A stretch of 41,910 bases of DNA from Methyloprofundus sp. (GTDB taxonomy: Bacteria > Pseudomonadota > Gammaproteobacteria > Methylococcales > Methylomonadaceae). The stretch lies in contig JACUUF010000022.1 of assembly GCA_014859465.1 (NCBI GenBank), positions 1-41,910 of the forward strand, given 5' to 3'. Below the pieces are notes generated by a model. That model was given only the letters and a program-made list of their open reading frames with translations, was not told where the DNA came from and ran no database searches. Below are positions 7,889 through 19,700 of the stretch, piece after piece. How positions within the stretch are numbered: the stretch's first letter is position 1; the number at the start of each line of letters is the position of its first letter. The position numbers and the translations under genes were made by a program.

Positions 7889-9910
7889 ATGTCAGAAAAG
7901 GTGTGTGTGGACAAGCAATTTAATATTCATAGTCAATTTAAACCTGCTGGAGATCAGCCGGCTGCCATTAAGCAGCTGATAGAAGGCTTAAATGATGGTG
8001 AGGTGCATCAAACTTTACTCGGTGTTACTGGTTCAGGTAAAACATTTACCATTGCTAATGTAATCAATCAGGTACAACGTCCCGCTATGATTATGGCGCC
8101 AAATAAGACCTTGGCAGCGCAGCTTTATGGGGAAATGAAGGAGTTTTTTCCAGAAAATAGTGTCGAATATTTTGTTTCGTATTATGACTATTATCAACCT
8201 GAAGCCTACGTACCTGCCTCAGATACCTTTATAGATAAAGATGCCTCGCGTAATGAGCATATAGAGCAAATGCGTTTATCCGCAACTAAAGCGTTACTTG
8301 AACGCAAAGACACTATCGTTGTCGCGACTGTTTCCGCTATTTATGGCTTAGGCGAGCCTGAGTCCTACTTTAAAATGGTCTTGCATCTGGTGCGTGGCGA
8401 TATAATTAAACAGCGTGATTTATTGCGTCGCCTAGCAAGTATGCAATACACGCGTAATGATATCGAGTTACGCCGCGCTACTTATCGGGTGCGTGGCGAT
8501 GTGATTGATGTATTTCCCGCCGAGTCAGAAGAAGCTGCTTTGCGTATCGAATTATTTGATGATGAAATTGAACGTTTATCATTATTTGATCCATTAACAG
8601 GTGAAATTTTGCATCGTGTCGCGCGTTATACGGTCTACCCTAAAAGTCATTATGTGGCACCTCGAGAAAAATTACTTGAAGCTGTCGAAAAAATTAAAAT
8701 TGAGTTAAAAGATCGCTTAGAGCAATTGCGCTCAATGCATAAATTAGTAGAAGCTCAACGCCTAGAGCAACGAACCTTATTTGATATAGAAATGATATAT
8801 GAAGTAGGCTATTGCTCAGGGATTGAAAATTATTCGCGCTATTTATCGGGGCGTGAAGATGGCGAATCGCCGCCGACTATGTTTGATTATTTGCCTGATA
8901 ATGCGCTGATAATTATTGATGAAAGTCATGTCACCATTCCGCAAATTGGCGCTATGTATAAAGGTGACCGCTCGCGCAAAGAAACCTTAGTTGAATATGG
9001 CTTTAGATTGCCGTCAGCTTTGGATAACCGGCCATTGAGATTTGATGAATTTGAAAGCAAGGTTGGGCAAAAAATTTATGTATCCGCAACACCGAGTCGT
9101 TATGAAAAAGAAAACTCCGGTCGCTTTATCGAGCAAGTTGTTAGGCCCACCGGTTTATTAGATCCTGAAATTGAAGTGCGTCCAGCAACGACGCAAGTGG
9201 ATGATTTATTGTCAGAAATTAATCTACGAGTCGGAATAAATGAGCGTGTATTAGTGACCACGTTAACCAAGCGAATGTCCGAAGATTTGACTGAGTATTT
9301 AATGGAGCATGGCATCCGTGTACGTTATTTGCATTCAGATATTGATACCGTAGAGCGAGTGGAAATCATTCGTGATTTACGCTTGGGTGAGTTTGATGTG
9401 CTGGTGGGCATTAACTTATTACGTGAAGGGCTAGATATTCCTGAAGTCTCCTTGGTGGCTATTTTAGATGCAGATAAAGAAGGTTTTTTACGCTCTGTTG
9501 TTTCTTTAGTACAAACGATAGGTCGTGCTGCCAGAAACGCCAATGGGAAAGCTATTTTATATGGCGATAAAATAACAAAGTCTATGGCTCAAGCGATAGA
9601 AGAAACGCAAAGACGAAGAGAAAAGCAAAATGCATTTAATGCCCAGCAGGGGATAACACCAACCACTATTTTTAAATCAGTCACTGATATACTTGAAGCG
9701 ACCATACCGGGGGCAGGGCTTAAACAATCCACTAAAAACAAAGCAGTCGAGCAAAAAGTCAGTTACACAGCATTATCTCAAAAGGAAAAAGAGAGGAAGT
9801 TAGCGCAGTTAGAAGATCAAATGTATAAGCACGCAAAAAATCTAGAATTTGAAGCGGCAGCAAAGATTAGAGATGATATAAAGCAGTTGCAGGCAGAAAT
9901 GTTGGTTTAA
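7889..9910 (+). CDS. uvrB: Excinuclease ABC subunit B (UvrB)
   Basis: Damage-verifying helicase of nucleotide excision repair, loaded by UvrA and partnered with UvrC for incision. At 673 aa it has the usual length. Visible motifs are Walker [25 protein letters not shown], the damage-clamping beta-hairpin [16 protein letters not shown], the DEAD-like [13 protein letters not shown], helicase motif [23 protein letters not shown] and QTIGRAARN, and a C-terminal UVR domain ([24 protein letters not shown]) that binds UvrC. No CTGT-N8-ACAG LexA box is visible in the 88-base gap before it, so classical SOS control is not apparent. Confidence 0.98.
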   Translation: MSEKVCVDKQFNIHSQFKPAGDQPAAIKQLIEGLNDGEVHQTLLGVTGSGKTFTIANVINQVQRPAMIMAPNKTLAAQLYGEMKEFFPENSVEYFVSYYDYYQPEAYVPASDTFIDKDASRNEHIEQMRLSATKALLERKDTIVVATVSAIYGLGEPESYFKMVLHLVRGDIIKQRDLLRRLASMQYTRNDIELRRATYRVRGDVIDVFPAESEEAALRIELFDDEIERLSLFDPLTGEILHRVARYTVYPKSHYVAPREKLLEAVEKIKIELKDRLEQLRSMHKLVEAQRLEQRTLFDIEMIYEVGYCSGIENYSRYLSGREDGESPPTMFDYLPDNALIIIDESHVTIPQIGAMYKGDRSRKETLVEYGFRLPSALDNRPLRFDEFESKVGQKIYVSATPSRYEKENSGRFIEQVVRPTGLLDPEIEVRPATTQVDDLLSEINLRVGINERVLVTTLTKRMSEDLTEYLMEHGIRVRYLHSDIDTVERVEIIRDLRLGEFDVLVGINLLREGLDIPEVSLVAILDADKEGFLRSVVSLVQTIGRAARNANGKAILYGDKITKSMAQAIEETQRRREKQNAFNAQQGITPTTIFKSVTDILEATIPGAGLKQSTKNKAVEQKVSYTALSQKEKERKLAQLEDQMYKHAKNLEFEAAAKIRDDIKQLQAEMLV

Positions 9911-9957
9911 TTGTTGCAATACGCTTTTTTTTAATTATAATAAACAGAATAAGTTTT

Positions 9958-10035
9958 AGGCGTGTAGCTCAGTCTGGTCAGAGCACTACTATTACATGGT
10001 AGAGGTCAGTAGTTCAAATCTATTCGCGCCTACCA
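9958..10035 (+). tRNA. tRNA-Val (anticodon TAC), divergent copy
   Basis: A full cloverleaf with encoded CCA (78 bases). The acceptor stem is AGGCGTG/CGCGCCT, the D-stem GCTC/GAGC, the anticodon stem CTACT/GGTAG with loop ATTACAT (anticodon TAC), and the T-arm AGTAG-TTCAAAT-CTATT. It is about 80% identical to the tRNA-Val(GAC) just downstream. Several stem differences keep pairing, which suggests a functioning gene. Odd points are an extra base in the D-loop, A at position 32 facing T38, and G-T pairs. Confidence 0.75.
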
Positions 10036-10089
10036 TTACTTATTCATTATATTTATCTAAATATAATGCTCAAAATATAGATACAATAT

Positions 10090-10166
10090 AGGCGCGTAGC
10101 TCAGTTGGTTAGAGCACTACCTTGACATGGTAGGGGTCGGTGATTCGAATTCACTCGTGCCTACCA
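10090..10166 (+). tRNA. tRNA-Val (anticodon GAC)
   Basis: A 77-base cloverleaf with encoded CCA. The acceptor stem is AGGCGCG/CGTGCCT, the D-arm GCTC-AGTTGGTTA-GAGC, the anticodon arm CTACC-TTGACAT-GGTAG, and the T-arm GGTGA-TTCGAAT-TCACT. It lies 54 bases after the first tRNA-Val, so the two are probably one transcript. Confidence 0.95.
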
Positions 10167-10189
10167 TCTAAACGACTGTTTTAGATGGT
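10163..10189. repeat. 10-bp inverted repeat overlapping the tRNA-Val 3' end
   Basis: ACCATCTAAA (10163-10172) and TTTAGATGGT (10180-10189) are perfect inverted copies with a 7-base loop. The left arm begins in the ACCA end of the tRNA. It has no following T-run. It could guide tRNA 3'-end maturation or stop transcription weakly; it could also be a trace of an integration site. Confidence 0.6.
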
Positions 10190-11079
10190 AATTATTGGCT
10201 TTATAAAAGCGAAAAAACATTCAAATTTAACTGAGTCAACTCTCGGTCAACTTCTAAAATTTTCTTATAGCGCCATTTCTTTGGATCAAGCTCAGATTAA
10301 AATCATCACGCAAGCGGCAATTTTTTAATTATTCAGCGTACCAGCATTGTAATAATACACGCTCAGCCACTTCGCTTATTTCTTTACAAGAAAACAAGAT
10401 TTATAGATGATTATAAATCAATGCCTTATGATTTTGAGGGCTTCTTAATCTGCAAATATTATTCATAAGTATGGTTTTAAACGACATTTGGCCGTTTAAC
10501 TTCTGAAAAATATGATTATTTTTACATGAAAACCTTGAAGCTGCGGCGGAAAAGAGTAAAAAATAAGGGCATTTTAGTTCCCAATAAATATCAACAAGTC
10601 GGTATTTTTGGGTCATGATTTGCATTGATATTTTTTCAATTTTTCGAACTATGTTTTAAACTGAGTAACCAAAACACCTCTAAAGGCTAGCTTATAATGT
10701 CATCCAGAGGTAAATATAAGTAACTAAAATCTAATGACACGTTAGAGTTTAAAAAGGATCCGGCTAAATTAGTCATTAAGTATGGATAAAGTATTCAGGG
10801 AAAAAGGAGTCCTATGGGATTATAAAACGTTGTCCGTTGAGAGCGTTCATCTAATGAATATCAGGCCCTATCGTTGCTTCACCACCGGGCCTCGTCTGAA
10901 TGCTTGGCTGTGCCAAGCTAAAGCACCTTGCCAACCAAAAATTAGATTGCAATTCCTTGGCGTATATTTTTGCCGCATTAGTATTGAGCCTCCTAAATCT
11001 AATGGGAGTTCAGAGCCTTTTTGTTGCTTTATTTCCACTTTTAATCTTTGTCAGATTACACCCTGAATCGATATCACCC
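10190..11079. other. About 0.9-kb gap without a recognisable gene
   Basis: Between the tRNAs and the hybrid kinase no convincing gene was found. A minus-strand stretch ending at TAA (complement of 10201-10203) reads DPKKWRYKKILEVDRELTQL and then NLNVFSLL; it looks like the tail of a degraded protein but has no start and is broken after about 30 codons. Bases 10846-10918 hold three consecutive small hairpins (listed separately). Open frames at 10401-10625 (minus) and 10782-11066 (plus) have unlikely composition and no ribosome sites. The gap must contain the promoter for the kinase operon. Confidence 0.5.
10846..10918 (+). other. Candidate structured leader: three successive hairpins
   Basis: TTCAT/ATGAA (10846-10858), AGGCCC/GGGCCT (10863-10868 with 10887-10892) and GCTTGGC/GCCAAGC (10902-10908 with 10912-10918, 3-base loop) follow one another on the plus strand. 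They lie 160-230 bases before the likely ATG of the hybrid kinase. I do not recognise a known riboswitch; the c-di-GMP-I (GEMM) core was looked for and not seen. It could be an RNA leader or chance. Confidence 0.3.
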
Positions 11080-14000
11080 ATGCGCATACACAAATCTAGT
11101 TCATTATCTCTATTGTTTATTATTAGTCTGGTTATTGGCGTATCAGAGGCTCTGGTTATGCTCCTTCTGGATCTATTGAGTCATTGGTCGCTGGTTTTTT
11201 CCTCTATACAATTAGCTGTATTGGATGCCGTTTTATTAACCATACTGAGCTCCCCCTTGATCTGCTGGTTTGCCTTGCGTCCGCTGGAAAAAGCATTAGC
11301 TCGCGAGCATGAGCGTACGACCGAGCAAATTAGAATGAATGCTGAATTTCGTAACGTAGTCGATAAGCATTCTTTAGTCAGTATTACCGACATTCAAGGC
11401 AATATTACTTATGTAAACGATAGATTCTGTGAGGTTTCAGGGTATACAAAAGCAGAGTTAATGGGGAAAACTCATCGATTAGTGAATTCTGGTTATCATG
11501 ACCAAGCGTTCATTCAGAGCATGTGGCAAACTTTGGCGCAAGGCGAAAGCTGGCAAGGCCAGTTTTGTAATCGACGTAAGGATGGCCAGTTATATTGGGT
11601 AGATAGTACTATTGCGCCTTTATTAGACAAAAATGGCAAGCCCTGCCAATACCTTTCTATCCGCCGTGATATGACTGAACTTAAAGAAAAGACAGCTAAA
11701 CTTGAACAATTCAAGCACGCGTTGGATGCCAGTCATGAGATGGCCCTGATTACAGATACTAAGGGCCGCATTAAATATGCTAATCCGGTATTATGCCAAT
11801 TTACTGGTTGGCATAAATCGGCATTACTGGGTCAGCAGGCTTCACTCTTAGATTCGGTTAATACAGATGCTGATGTCCTCGTGGCTATGCAGCAAAAACT
11901 GCTTAAGGGTGATTCTTGGTCTGGGCGTTTATTAAATAAACGTAAAGGTATTGCACCTTTGCCTATTGCAGGGCAAACCACACCAGTAGATCCGTTGGAA
12001 TATTGGGTCGATGTTAATATCACGCCAATACATGATGCTGAGGGTGATTTAACCGGTTATGTGCAAATTCAGCGCGATATTACTGCCCAAGTGCAAGCAG
12101 AGGCTGCTGCACAGCTTGAGGTAGCTGATACTAACGCTCGTTTAGCAATTTCGGTTGCTTTGCAGCAATCAGCACCCATTCATGAGCGCTTAAGTAACGT
12201 GCTGGATATTTTATTTGGGCTCAAAGCTTTTGACTTGCAGCGTAAAGGCGGCATATTTTTGCAAGCCAAAGATGGAGATTATCTGGATATGTTTGTTTTA
12301 CAGGGGGAATTTAGTGAGGAATTTATTCGGCGTGAACAACGAATTCCATTAGGTGCTTGCTTATGTGGTCGTGCGGCCATTTCTGGAGAATTTATCGTTT
12401 CTGATGATTGTTTTTGTGATCCACGTCATGATCATTATTTTGACGGCATGCAAGCGCATGGACATTACATTGTGCCTATTATGTCGGGCGATACCGTTCT
12501 CGGTATTCTGTTTCTTTATACTGACCCCTATCCCGATCAAAGCGAATCTCGAATAAACATGCTGACCCAGATCGGTAATTTAATTGCGCTTGCACTACTC
12601 CACGAACAAGCGCAAGTGGCGCTAGAAATGGCCCGCGATGCGGCACTGCAAACATCAAAAACGAAGTCTGACTTTCTTTCCAATATGAGTCATGAAATTC
12701 GTACGCCTATGAATGGCGTATTGGATATGTTGGATATTCTAAAAGATACCGAAATGTCCCGTGAACAATTTGATTTAGTAGAAACAGCGGCCAATTCCGC
12801 CGAGGCATTACTAACGATTATCAATGATATCCTTGATTTTTCTAAGCTGGAAGCAGGTAAAGTCGAACTTGAACACATTGATTTTAATTTGCCAGTGTTA
12901 ATAGAAGAAGTGTGTGTGCTACATGCCACTGGCGCACATGCTAAAAATATTGAATTAAACTGTTATGTTCCAGTAGATTTGCCCCGTTGGTGGCAAGGTG
13001 ATCCAACGCGTACTCGGCAAGTATTGAATAACTTACTCAGTAATGCGATTAAATTTACCGAGCAAGGTGAAATTTCAGTAAAAGTGACTGCTGCACCGAC
13101 CATTGAAAACAACATGCGCTTGCGCTTTGAGGTCAGAGATACCGGTATAGGTATGACACCTGAGCAACAAGGGCATTTGTTTCAAGTCTTTACTCAAGCG
13201 GATAGTTCTACCTCGCGTCGTTTTGGTGGCACAGGTTTGGGTTTATCGATCAGTAAAAACCTGGTTGAATTGATGGGCGGTATAATCGGTGTTGAAAGTG
13301 AGCCTGGACAAGGTACTTGCTTCTGGTTTAGCCTGAATATGGCAATGGTTGAGCATAAGCAAGCTGACTCTCAATTGCTTGATCTTGAAGATAAGCGAGC
13401 ATTAATTGTTGATGATAACGCTACTAATCGGACTATTTTAGAGTACTATCTTAGTCACTGGGGGATGCGTGTTAATTCCGTTGGCAGTGGTTCAGCTGCA
13501 TTAAGCGTTTTATTAGCAGCTCAAAGTAAATTAGAACCCTATGACATTGTCTTAACGGATTTACATATGCCAGATATGGGTGGCATGGATTTAGCCAGAG
13601 CGATGAACGCAATTCCAGCTATTGCTAAGACACCGCGCATGCTTTTATCATCAGGCGGGGTAGCCAATGAAGCAGAGTTAAAAGCATTAGGTATTGCTTT
13701 AAGCATGCTTAAGCCCGTGCGCCAGACTCAATTGTATGATGCTTTGTTAAGTACCTTACAACTTAATAGTCCTGCTGCGCCAGCCAATAGCCAAGCAATG
13801 CCGCCTAAGGCTATCAGCTCCTTAGCCGATTACAGCAGTCAACGTATACTCGTTGCCGAAGACAACTTAGTGAATCAAAAAGTTGTAATAGCCATGCTCG
13901 CTAAATTTAAAATCAAACCTGATCTGGCAGAAAATGGACTGATAGCGCTAGATTTAATAGAAAAACAAACTTATGATTTGGTGCTAATGGATTGTCAAAT

Positions 14001-14625
14001 GCCGATCATGGATGGCTATGCAGCGACCCGAACGATACGCGCTCATGAACTGGCTAATGCCAGTCAGGCGCGCACTCCGATTGTGGCCTTAACCGCCCAT
14101 GCCACAGCAGAGGCAAAAGAAACGTGTTTGAGTGCAGGCATGGATGATTACTTAAGTAAACCATTAAAATTCAATGAACTCGCACAAGTTCTTGACCGCT
14201 GGCTAGGCGCGCTGTCCGGCGTACCTGAGATAGCAAAGCCTACAGGTAGCAGCATTAATTCACAAGCTAAAACCGATAATGCCAGCTGGTGGGATGAGGC
14301 GGCTGCTCTTAAGTTGATAGATAATGACCTTGAGTTATTAGAACAGCTGATACAAATATTTATTGACAATGTGCCTGAACAATTGACGACACTAAAGAGC
14401 GCTTTAGATAATAATAATCTTGAGGCTTTAGCCAATGCAGCACATACCATAAAAGGGATGGCTGGTAATTTTTTGGCCGAATCTGCAACCACGCTAGCTG
14501 CTGAGCTAGAGAGCAGCGCACGCGCAAATAAAGACGCAGATTTCTCCTTAATGACAAGCCAGTTAACAACTGCGCTTGAATGTTTAATGTCGGAGTTGCA
14601 GCAAAGAATAGGAGTTAAGTCGTGA
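11080..14625 (+). CDS. Membrane hybrid histidine kinase (PAS-PAS-GAF-HisKA-HATPase-REC-REC-HPt)
   Basis: A 1181-residue multi-step phosphorelay sensor. Two membrane helices (about 8-30 and 43-65) are followed by PAS domains (about 85-210 and 215-345), then a Cys/His-rich GAF domain with GACLCGRAA and [20 protein letters not shown] HisKA domain with His538 in [15 protein letters not shown] and an HATPase ([23 protein letters not shown]) come next. Two receivers follow (Asp827 in [11 protein letters not shown] and Asp971 in [11 protein letters not shown]), then a C-terminal HPt with His1122 in [13 protein letters not shown] prefer ATG 11080 because membrane sensors of this type begin just before the first helix; an in-frame ATG 10900 would add 60 residues. 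No strong ribosome site supports either. It overlaps the next gene by 4 bases (GTGA), making that product the obvious phosphotransfer target. Confidence 0.9.
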   Translation: MRIHKSSSLSLLFIISLVIGVSEALVMLLLDLLSHWSLVFSSIQLAVLDAVLLTILSSPLICWFALRPLEKALAREHERTTEQIRMNAEFRNVVDKHSLVSITDIQGNITYVNDRFCEVSGYTKAELMGKTHRLVNSGYHDQAFIQSMWQTLAQGESWQGQFCNRRKDGQLYWVDSTIAPLLDKNGKPCQYLSIRRDMTELKEKTAKLEQFKHALDASHEMALITDTKGRIKYANPVLCQFTGWHKSALLGQQASLLDSVNTDADVLVAMQQKLLKGDSWSGRLLNKRKGIAPLPIAGQTTPVDPLEYWVDVNITPIHDAEGDLTGYVQIQRDITAQVQAEAAAQLEVADTNARLAISVALQQSAPIHERLSNVLDILFGLKAFDLQRKGGIFLQAKDGDYLDMFVLQGEFSEEFIRREQRIPLGACLCGRAAISGEFIVSDDCFCDPRHDHYFDGMQAHGHYIVPIMSGDTVLGILFLYTDPYPDQSESRINMLTQIGNLIALALLHEQAQVALEMARDAALQTSKTKSDFLSNMSHEIRTPMNGVLDMLDILKDTEMSREQFDLVETAANSAEALLTIINDILDFSKLEAGKVELEHIDFNLPVLIEEVCVLHATGAHAKNIELNCYVPVDLPRWWQGDPTRTRQVLNNLLSNAIKFTEQGEISVKVTAAPTIENNMRLRFEVRDTGIGMTPEQQGHLFQVFTQADSSTSRRFGGTGLGLSISKNLVELMGGIIGVESEPGQGTCFWFSLNMAMVEHKQADSQLLDLEDKRALIVDDNATNRTILEYYLSHWGMRVNSVGSGSAALSVLLAAQSKLEPYDIVLTDLHMPDMGGMDLARAMNAIPAIAKTPRMLLSSGGVANEAELKALGIALSMLKPVRQTQLYDALLSTLQLNSPAAPANSQAMPPKAISSLADYSSQRILVAEDNLVNQKVVIAMLAKFKIKPDLAENGLIALDLIEKQTYDLVLMDCQMPIMDGYAATRTIRAHELANASQARTPIVALTAHATAEAKETCLSAGMDDYLSKPLKFNELAQVLDRWLGALSGVPEIAKPTGSSINSQAKTDNASWWDEAAALKLIDNDLELLEQLIQIFIDNVPEQLTTLKSALDNNNLEALANAAHTIKGMAGNFLAESATTLAAELESSARANKDADFSLMTSQLTTALECLMSELQQRIGVKS

Positions 14626-16478
14626 GTGCGGGTATCAATTTTCAAGAGCTGAAAGCTAATATTCAGTTGCCAACGCCATCAGGCATCGCCTTAGCCATTA
14701 TGAGCTTGAGTCAACAAGAGGATTCAACAATACAGCAAGTCGCCAGCTTAGTTATGTCTGACCCCGCTTTAAGCGGACGGATTCTGAGTATCGTTAATTC
14801 CGCTGCCTTTGGTGCGCGCCGAGCTGTTGCAACAGTCCAAGATGCTGCAATGATGCTGGGTATGCAAGCGGTCAGCAATTTCGCGCTGAGCTTTTCATTG
14901 TTAGATAGCCATAAGCAAGGAAAGTGTTCAGGTTTTGATTATGCTATTTATTGGTCACAGTCTTTGGCTATGGCGGTTGCTATTGCGGCCATCACGTCCA
15001 GGGAGCGCACGGTTCCCTCTGAAGAAGCCTTTACGCTCGGCTTACTTGCTGATGTTGGGCGGCTCGCCTTAGCCAGTGTTTGGCCTGAAGGCTACAGTGA
15101 ATGTTTACAGCAAGCGAAAGGTGAAAAGCTATTACAACTTGAGCAGGCGCGTTTAAGTATTAATCATCAAGCCATGAGTTTAATGCTATTAGCTGACTGG
15201 GGGCTGCCCCCCCCCTTTATTGAGGCAATAAAACTGAGCTTTGGCAAAGAAAAAACCGATATTGCAAGAATTTCACGATTTTCCAGGCAATTGAAATTTG
15301 CCCATCAAATTGCCCGCTATTGTTTGGCAGGTACAGCATTTCAGTCTGAATTACAGGCTGATTTAGAAAAAGAAGCGTGCCATCATGCCATGGACAAAAC
15401 AGCATTAATCAATATGCTTTCCGAGATAAACCAGCAATGGCATGCATTAGGCAAGGAAATTAATATTAAAACCGATGTGCGATTATCCTTACAAGCAACT
15501 AAAGATGAATCTTCCTCTCAGGTTCAAGGCTTGGATTTACTGCTTGTTGATGATGATCCTATGATGATTGCTCGGCTATCAAAACAATTAACCACGGCTG
15601 GGCATCGCGTTGCCAGCTGCCGTGATGGTGAGTCGGCATTGAGCCATGTCATTGAACATAAGCCGTCACTCTTAATTACCGATTGGCATATGCAGCCGAT
15701 GGATGGTATCACATTGTGCAAGGCTTTAAGAGCGACCGAATTAGGTAAGAAGCTGTATATTATTATGTTGACTGCGGCTGAAACTGAAGATGATTTGGTT
15801 GAGGCATTCAGCGTGGGTATTGATGATTATGTCACCAAACCGGTTAGTTCTAGGGTGCTCTTGTCTCGTCTACGCGCTGGCACTCGCATTGTTCAGTTGC
15901 AGCAAGAAATAGAAAGAGAACAGCATGATGTGCAGCGCTATACTGCCGAGCTAATCGCAACAAACCAGCGTTTGGAGTCGATAGCGCATACCGATATGTT
16001 GACGGATTTGCCTAATCGACGTTATGGCTTAGAGCGATTAGAGCAGGAACTAGAAGAAACAAAGAGATTCCAACGTCCTTTAAGCATTTTAATGCTGGAT
16101 CTGGATTACTTTAAAGCAATTAATGATACCTTGGGCCATGATGCCGGCGACCAAGTATTGATACATGTAGCTAAATTACTAAAACGAGCAATACGCGCAA
16201 TTGATATTCCTTGTCGCTTAGGGGGGGAAGAATTTATGGTTATTGCGACTAATACCGAGGGTGCAACAGCGATGCTGCTGGCTGAGCGTATTCGGAGAGT
16301 GATTGAAAAATATCAGCCGACAGGCCTAGACTTGCCTGCTCCGGTAACCGTTAGTATTGGTGTGGCAGGAATGCGCGATCAGCAATTAAGTAGCAAGGAA
16401 TTAATGGTGCAAGCCGATAATGCTTTGTATCGCGTTAAGCAAGGTCGTCGTAACGGCGTGCAACTTGCTAGAGGATGA
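14622..16478 (+). CDS. HDOD-REC-GGDEF response regulator (diguanylate cyclase)
   Basis: Predicted c-di-GMP-producing response regulator, 618 aa. An N-terminal HDOD domain (about 10-210; [19 protein letters not shown], then [18 protein letters not shown]) is followed by a receiver with acidic DDD and phospho-acceptor Asp354 in [14 protein letters not shown] coiled linker and a GGDEF domain follow, with intact active site GGEEF at 534-538 and an inhibitory RxxD site (RAID) five residues before it. So a catalytically competent, product-inhibited cyclase is expected. It starts with GTG, AGGAG lies 7-8 bases upstream, and it overlaps the hybrid kinase stop by 4 bases. The HPt of that kinase probably phosphorylates Asp354. 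Confidence 0.93.
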   Translation: MSAGINFQELKANIQLPTPSGIALAIMSLSQQEDSTIQQVASLVMSDPALSGRILSIVNSAAFGARRAVATVQDAAMMLGMQAVSNFALSFSLLDSHKQGKCSGFDYAIYWSQSLAMAVAIAAITSRERTVPSEEAFTLGLLADVGRLALASVWPEGYSECLQQAKGEKLLQLEQARLSINHQAMSLMLLADWGLPPPFIEAIKLSFGKEKTDIARISRFSRQLKFAHQIARYCLAGTAFQSELQADLEKEACHHAMDKTALINMLSEINQQWHALGKEINIKTDVRLSLQATKDESSSQVQGLDLLLVDDDPMMIARLSKQLTTAGHRVASCRDGESALSHVIEHKPSLLITDWHMQPMDGITLCKALRATELGKKLYIIMLTAAETEDDLVEAFSVGIDDYVTKPVSSRVLLSRLRAGTRIVQLQQEIEREQHDVQRYTAELIATNQRLESIAHTDMLTDLPNRRYGLERLEQELEETKRFQRPLSILMLDLDYFKAINDTLGHDAGDQVLIHVAKLLKRAIRAIDIPCRLGGEEFMVIATNTEGATAMLLAERIRRVIEKYQPTGLDLPAPVTVSIGVAGMRDQQLSSKELMVQADNALYRVKQGRRNGVQLARG

Positions 16479-16755
16479 GATAAATTGAAAGGCTCAGGTG
16501 CTGCTTCTCAAATTACTGATCAAGTTGATTTATATTTGTCATAATCAAGATCCCTTGTTTCTCGGCCTTGTAGATACGGAATCTAAAGTTCTTGGCAATT
16601 TATTGATAACCTGAGGGATATCGGTCTCTCATATTATTTTGACAGCAATCTTCTTCTCATAAAAACATTGTGCTCACTGCTACTTTAATCAGATAAGGGA
16701 GTAACTTAGCGTTATAACTCGTTGTCTTTTAATGGTAAAAATTTGTATAGATAAG

Positions 16756-19700
16756 CTATGCACGAGGGCTAAGCATTAATGCCATAAATTCATCGGCTGG
16801 AATGGGTTTACTAAAATAATAGCCCTGAATTTCATCACACTCTTTTGCTTTAAACATCGCCAGTTGTTGCTCAGTTTCGACGCCCTCAGCAATGGTCGTT
16901 AAATTTAAGCTTTTTGCCAAGCTGATAATGGCATCGACAATATTTTCGCTATCTTTATTGCTGACCATATTCCTAGTGAACGATTGATCTATTTTGAGCT
17001 TATGTAATGAAAATTTCTGTAAATAATTTAATGATGAAAATCCCGTACCAAAATCATCAATGGATAGCTTAATGCCGAGTTGTGTTAGTTGTTGGGTGAT
17101 GTCTATTGCTAATTCGACGCTTTGCATCGCGATACTTTCTGTTAGTTCTAATTCAAGATGTTGTGCCGGAAAATGATAATCCTCTAAAGTCTGTTGCACG
17201 TTTGCTAATAAGCCATTATCTTTAAATTGTACTAAAGACAGATTTACCGCTATGGTGATAGGAAAGCTCGCTTCATGCCAGCGCTTTGCTTGCGCTATTG
17301 ATTGTTTAAGTACCCAATCGCCTATAGGCAAAATTAAGCCACAGTCTTCTGCAATAGGGATAAATTCAGCGGGCGACACCATGCCCCATTGCGGGTGTAA
17401 CCAGCGTAATAAGGCTTCTGCACCAATGATTTCTCCCGTTTGGGTACTCACTTGTGGTTGAAAATAAACCATCAATTCATTGCGTAACAGGGCGCTTCTT
17501 AAGTCACTCTCAATTGCCATGCGCCGTTGTGTTTTTTCCTGCATAGCTTTAGTAAAAAATTGATACTGATTACGGCCCTTATCTTTTGCTTGATATAAGG
17601 CGGTATCTGCATTTTGCGATAAAAGCTCATAACTATCGCCATTGTCGGGATACAGACTAATGCCTATTGAAGGGGTGATATGCAGTTGGTAGCCTTGGTA
17701 AATAATTGGCTTGGCTAAAGCAGCAATTATTTTATTAGCAACAATAGCTGCGCCATGTTCATTACTATCGATAAGCAGAATATTAAATTCATCGCCCCCT
17801 AAGCGAGAAACCGTATCTTCATCACGAACACAAGCAAGTAGGCGCTGAACCACGGCAATTAATACTTGATCGCCAATCGAATGGCCTAATGAGTCATTGA
17901 TATTTTTAAAGTGATCTAAATCAATGAATAATAAGGCAAAGGATTTCTGATGTCGTTTCGCCAGAGTCAACTCATAATCGACTCGTGATGTAACTAAGGT
18001 ACGATTAGGTAGATCAGTTAATGCGTCATAATACGCCAAATGCTCAATTTGTTTTTCGGTGGCTTTATGGGCACTAATATCGGTGAATATCGCAATATGA
18101 TGTGCGACATCGCCGGTATCATCACGCACGACACTAATGGTTAGCCATTCAGGGTAAAGCGTGCCATCTTTGTGCCGATTGCATAGTTCACCTTGCCAAT
18201 AATCCTGTTTTTGTAAGGTTTTCCAGAGTGCTTGATAAAAGGCTTGATCTTGTTGTCCTGAGGAAAGGAAATTTGGATTTTTACCTAAAACTTCTTGTTC
18301 TTGATAGCCGGTAACTTTGGTGAAGGCACTATTAACAGAAATAATGATATTGTTTTTGTCCGTAATGAGTATAGCCTCCTGACTTTGACTGAATACTTTA
18401 GCCGACAATTCCAGTTGTTTCTCAGCAATCGCTCGTGCCGCTTCATGCGCGTAGGAATCTAAAGCAAAAGACAGATCAACACTTAACTCCGCCATTAAAG
18501 CGATTACATCGGCATCAAAAAAGTCTTTTTCCTTACTGTAAACATTCAATATAGCATAAGGCAGCTTATTGGCTAAGATAGGCACTGCACAGCTCGCTGC
18601 CCAAGCAAAATGCTGCTCACTGTTATTATGCCAAGGTGTAGTGTAGGTATTGGTTTGAAAGTCATTAATAGCAACAATACGATTTTCACGATAGGCAATG
18701 CCTGTGGGGCCTTGGCCTTCTGGCGCATCGAAAGCGCTTGAAATGGTAATATTACTCAGATAGTCTTGATTTTCACCGGCGATTGCGAGTGGCACGAAAA
18801 TGCCTGATTTTGCATCAGGCTTACCTACCCAAGCAAGTTTTACACCCGATAAGCTAGCGGTAATGGTACACACTGTCGCAAATAAATCGGCTTCATTATT
18901 AATCTGTACAATAGCGTGATTAATTTTACTCAGACAGGCGTAGAAATTACTCAGGCGGCTAATTTTTGCTTCATGCGCTTTACGCTGGGTAATATCTTGG
19001 ACTATGCCACGTATTAGGTAGGGTTTGCCTTCTGCATTGCGCTCAACTTGCCCAACAGAATACATCCAACGCAGGTTGCCATTTTTAGTGAGAATGCGAT
19101 ATTCCAGGCGATACTGGGTATTAGACTCAATATGCGCTTGCGTGGCATCGATTAATCGTTGTCGATCATCTTCATGTACTGCGCTGAGAAAATCTTCCCA
19201 TGTTGGCTCGCTTAAGGGCGGAAATCCTAAGACAGACGTACAATTTTCTGACCAAGTTTGGGTGTGATTAATAAGGTCAGCACGCCAGGTACCAATGCCA
19301 CCACTTATTTGACTAAGGCGTAATTCAGCTTCACTGGCGCGTAATTCCTGGGTTCTACGTTCAACTAATTGATCGAGTTGGTGATTAAGGGTATTTAATT
19401 GGGCCTGTGTTTCTTGGTGACCACGAATCTCATCTTCGAGTTTTTTATTGGCTAATAATAAACTTGATGGGCTGGGGATGCGTAATGCTTGAGGAATTAA
19501 CGGCCATAAAAAAATGGCGGTAGCCAGTGAAACACTAGCGGTCAATACTTCCGCGATAGCGGATAAGCCATACATGGGCTTCCAAATGGTAACGATAGAT
19601 AAAACATGCGTAACGCCGCAAGTAAAAATAAAGAGACTAAATAAGATAAGCATCCTTTTAAAATCAACATCTTTACGCTGGCGCACGAAATAAAGCAAGG

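Noticed and set aside
10401-10625. Minus-strand frame of 74 codons in the gap after the tRNAs
   Set aside because: No ribosome site, no recognised motif and atypical composition; kept only as part of the gap description.
10840-10925. c-di-GMP riboswitch upstream of the kinase/GGDEF operon
   Set aside because: Hairpins are present but the conserved GEMM core bases could not be found.
10782-11066. Plus-strand frame of 94 codons before the hybrid kinase
   Set aside because: It contains the hairpin series, overlaps the possible kinase leader in another frame, and has no family pattern.
14148-14645. Minus-strand frame of 165 codons over the HPt end of the hybrid kinase
   Set aside because: It overlaps confidently assigned kinase domains and resembles no protein family.
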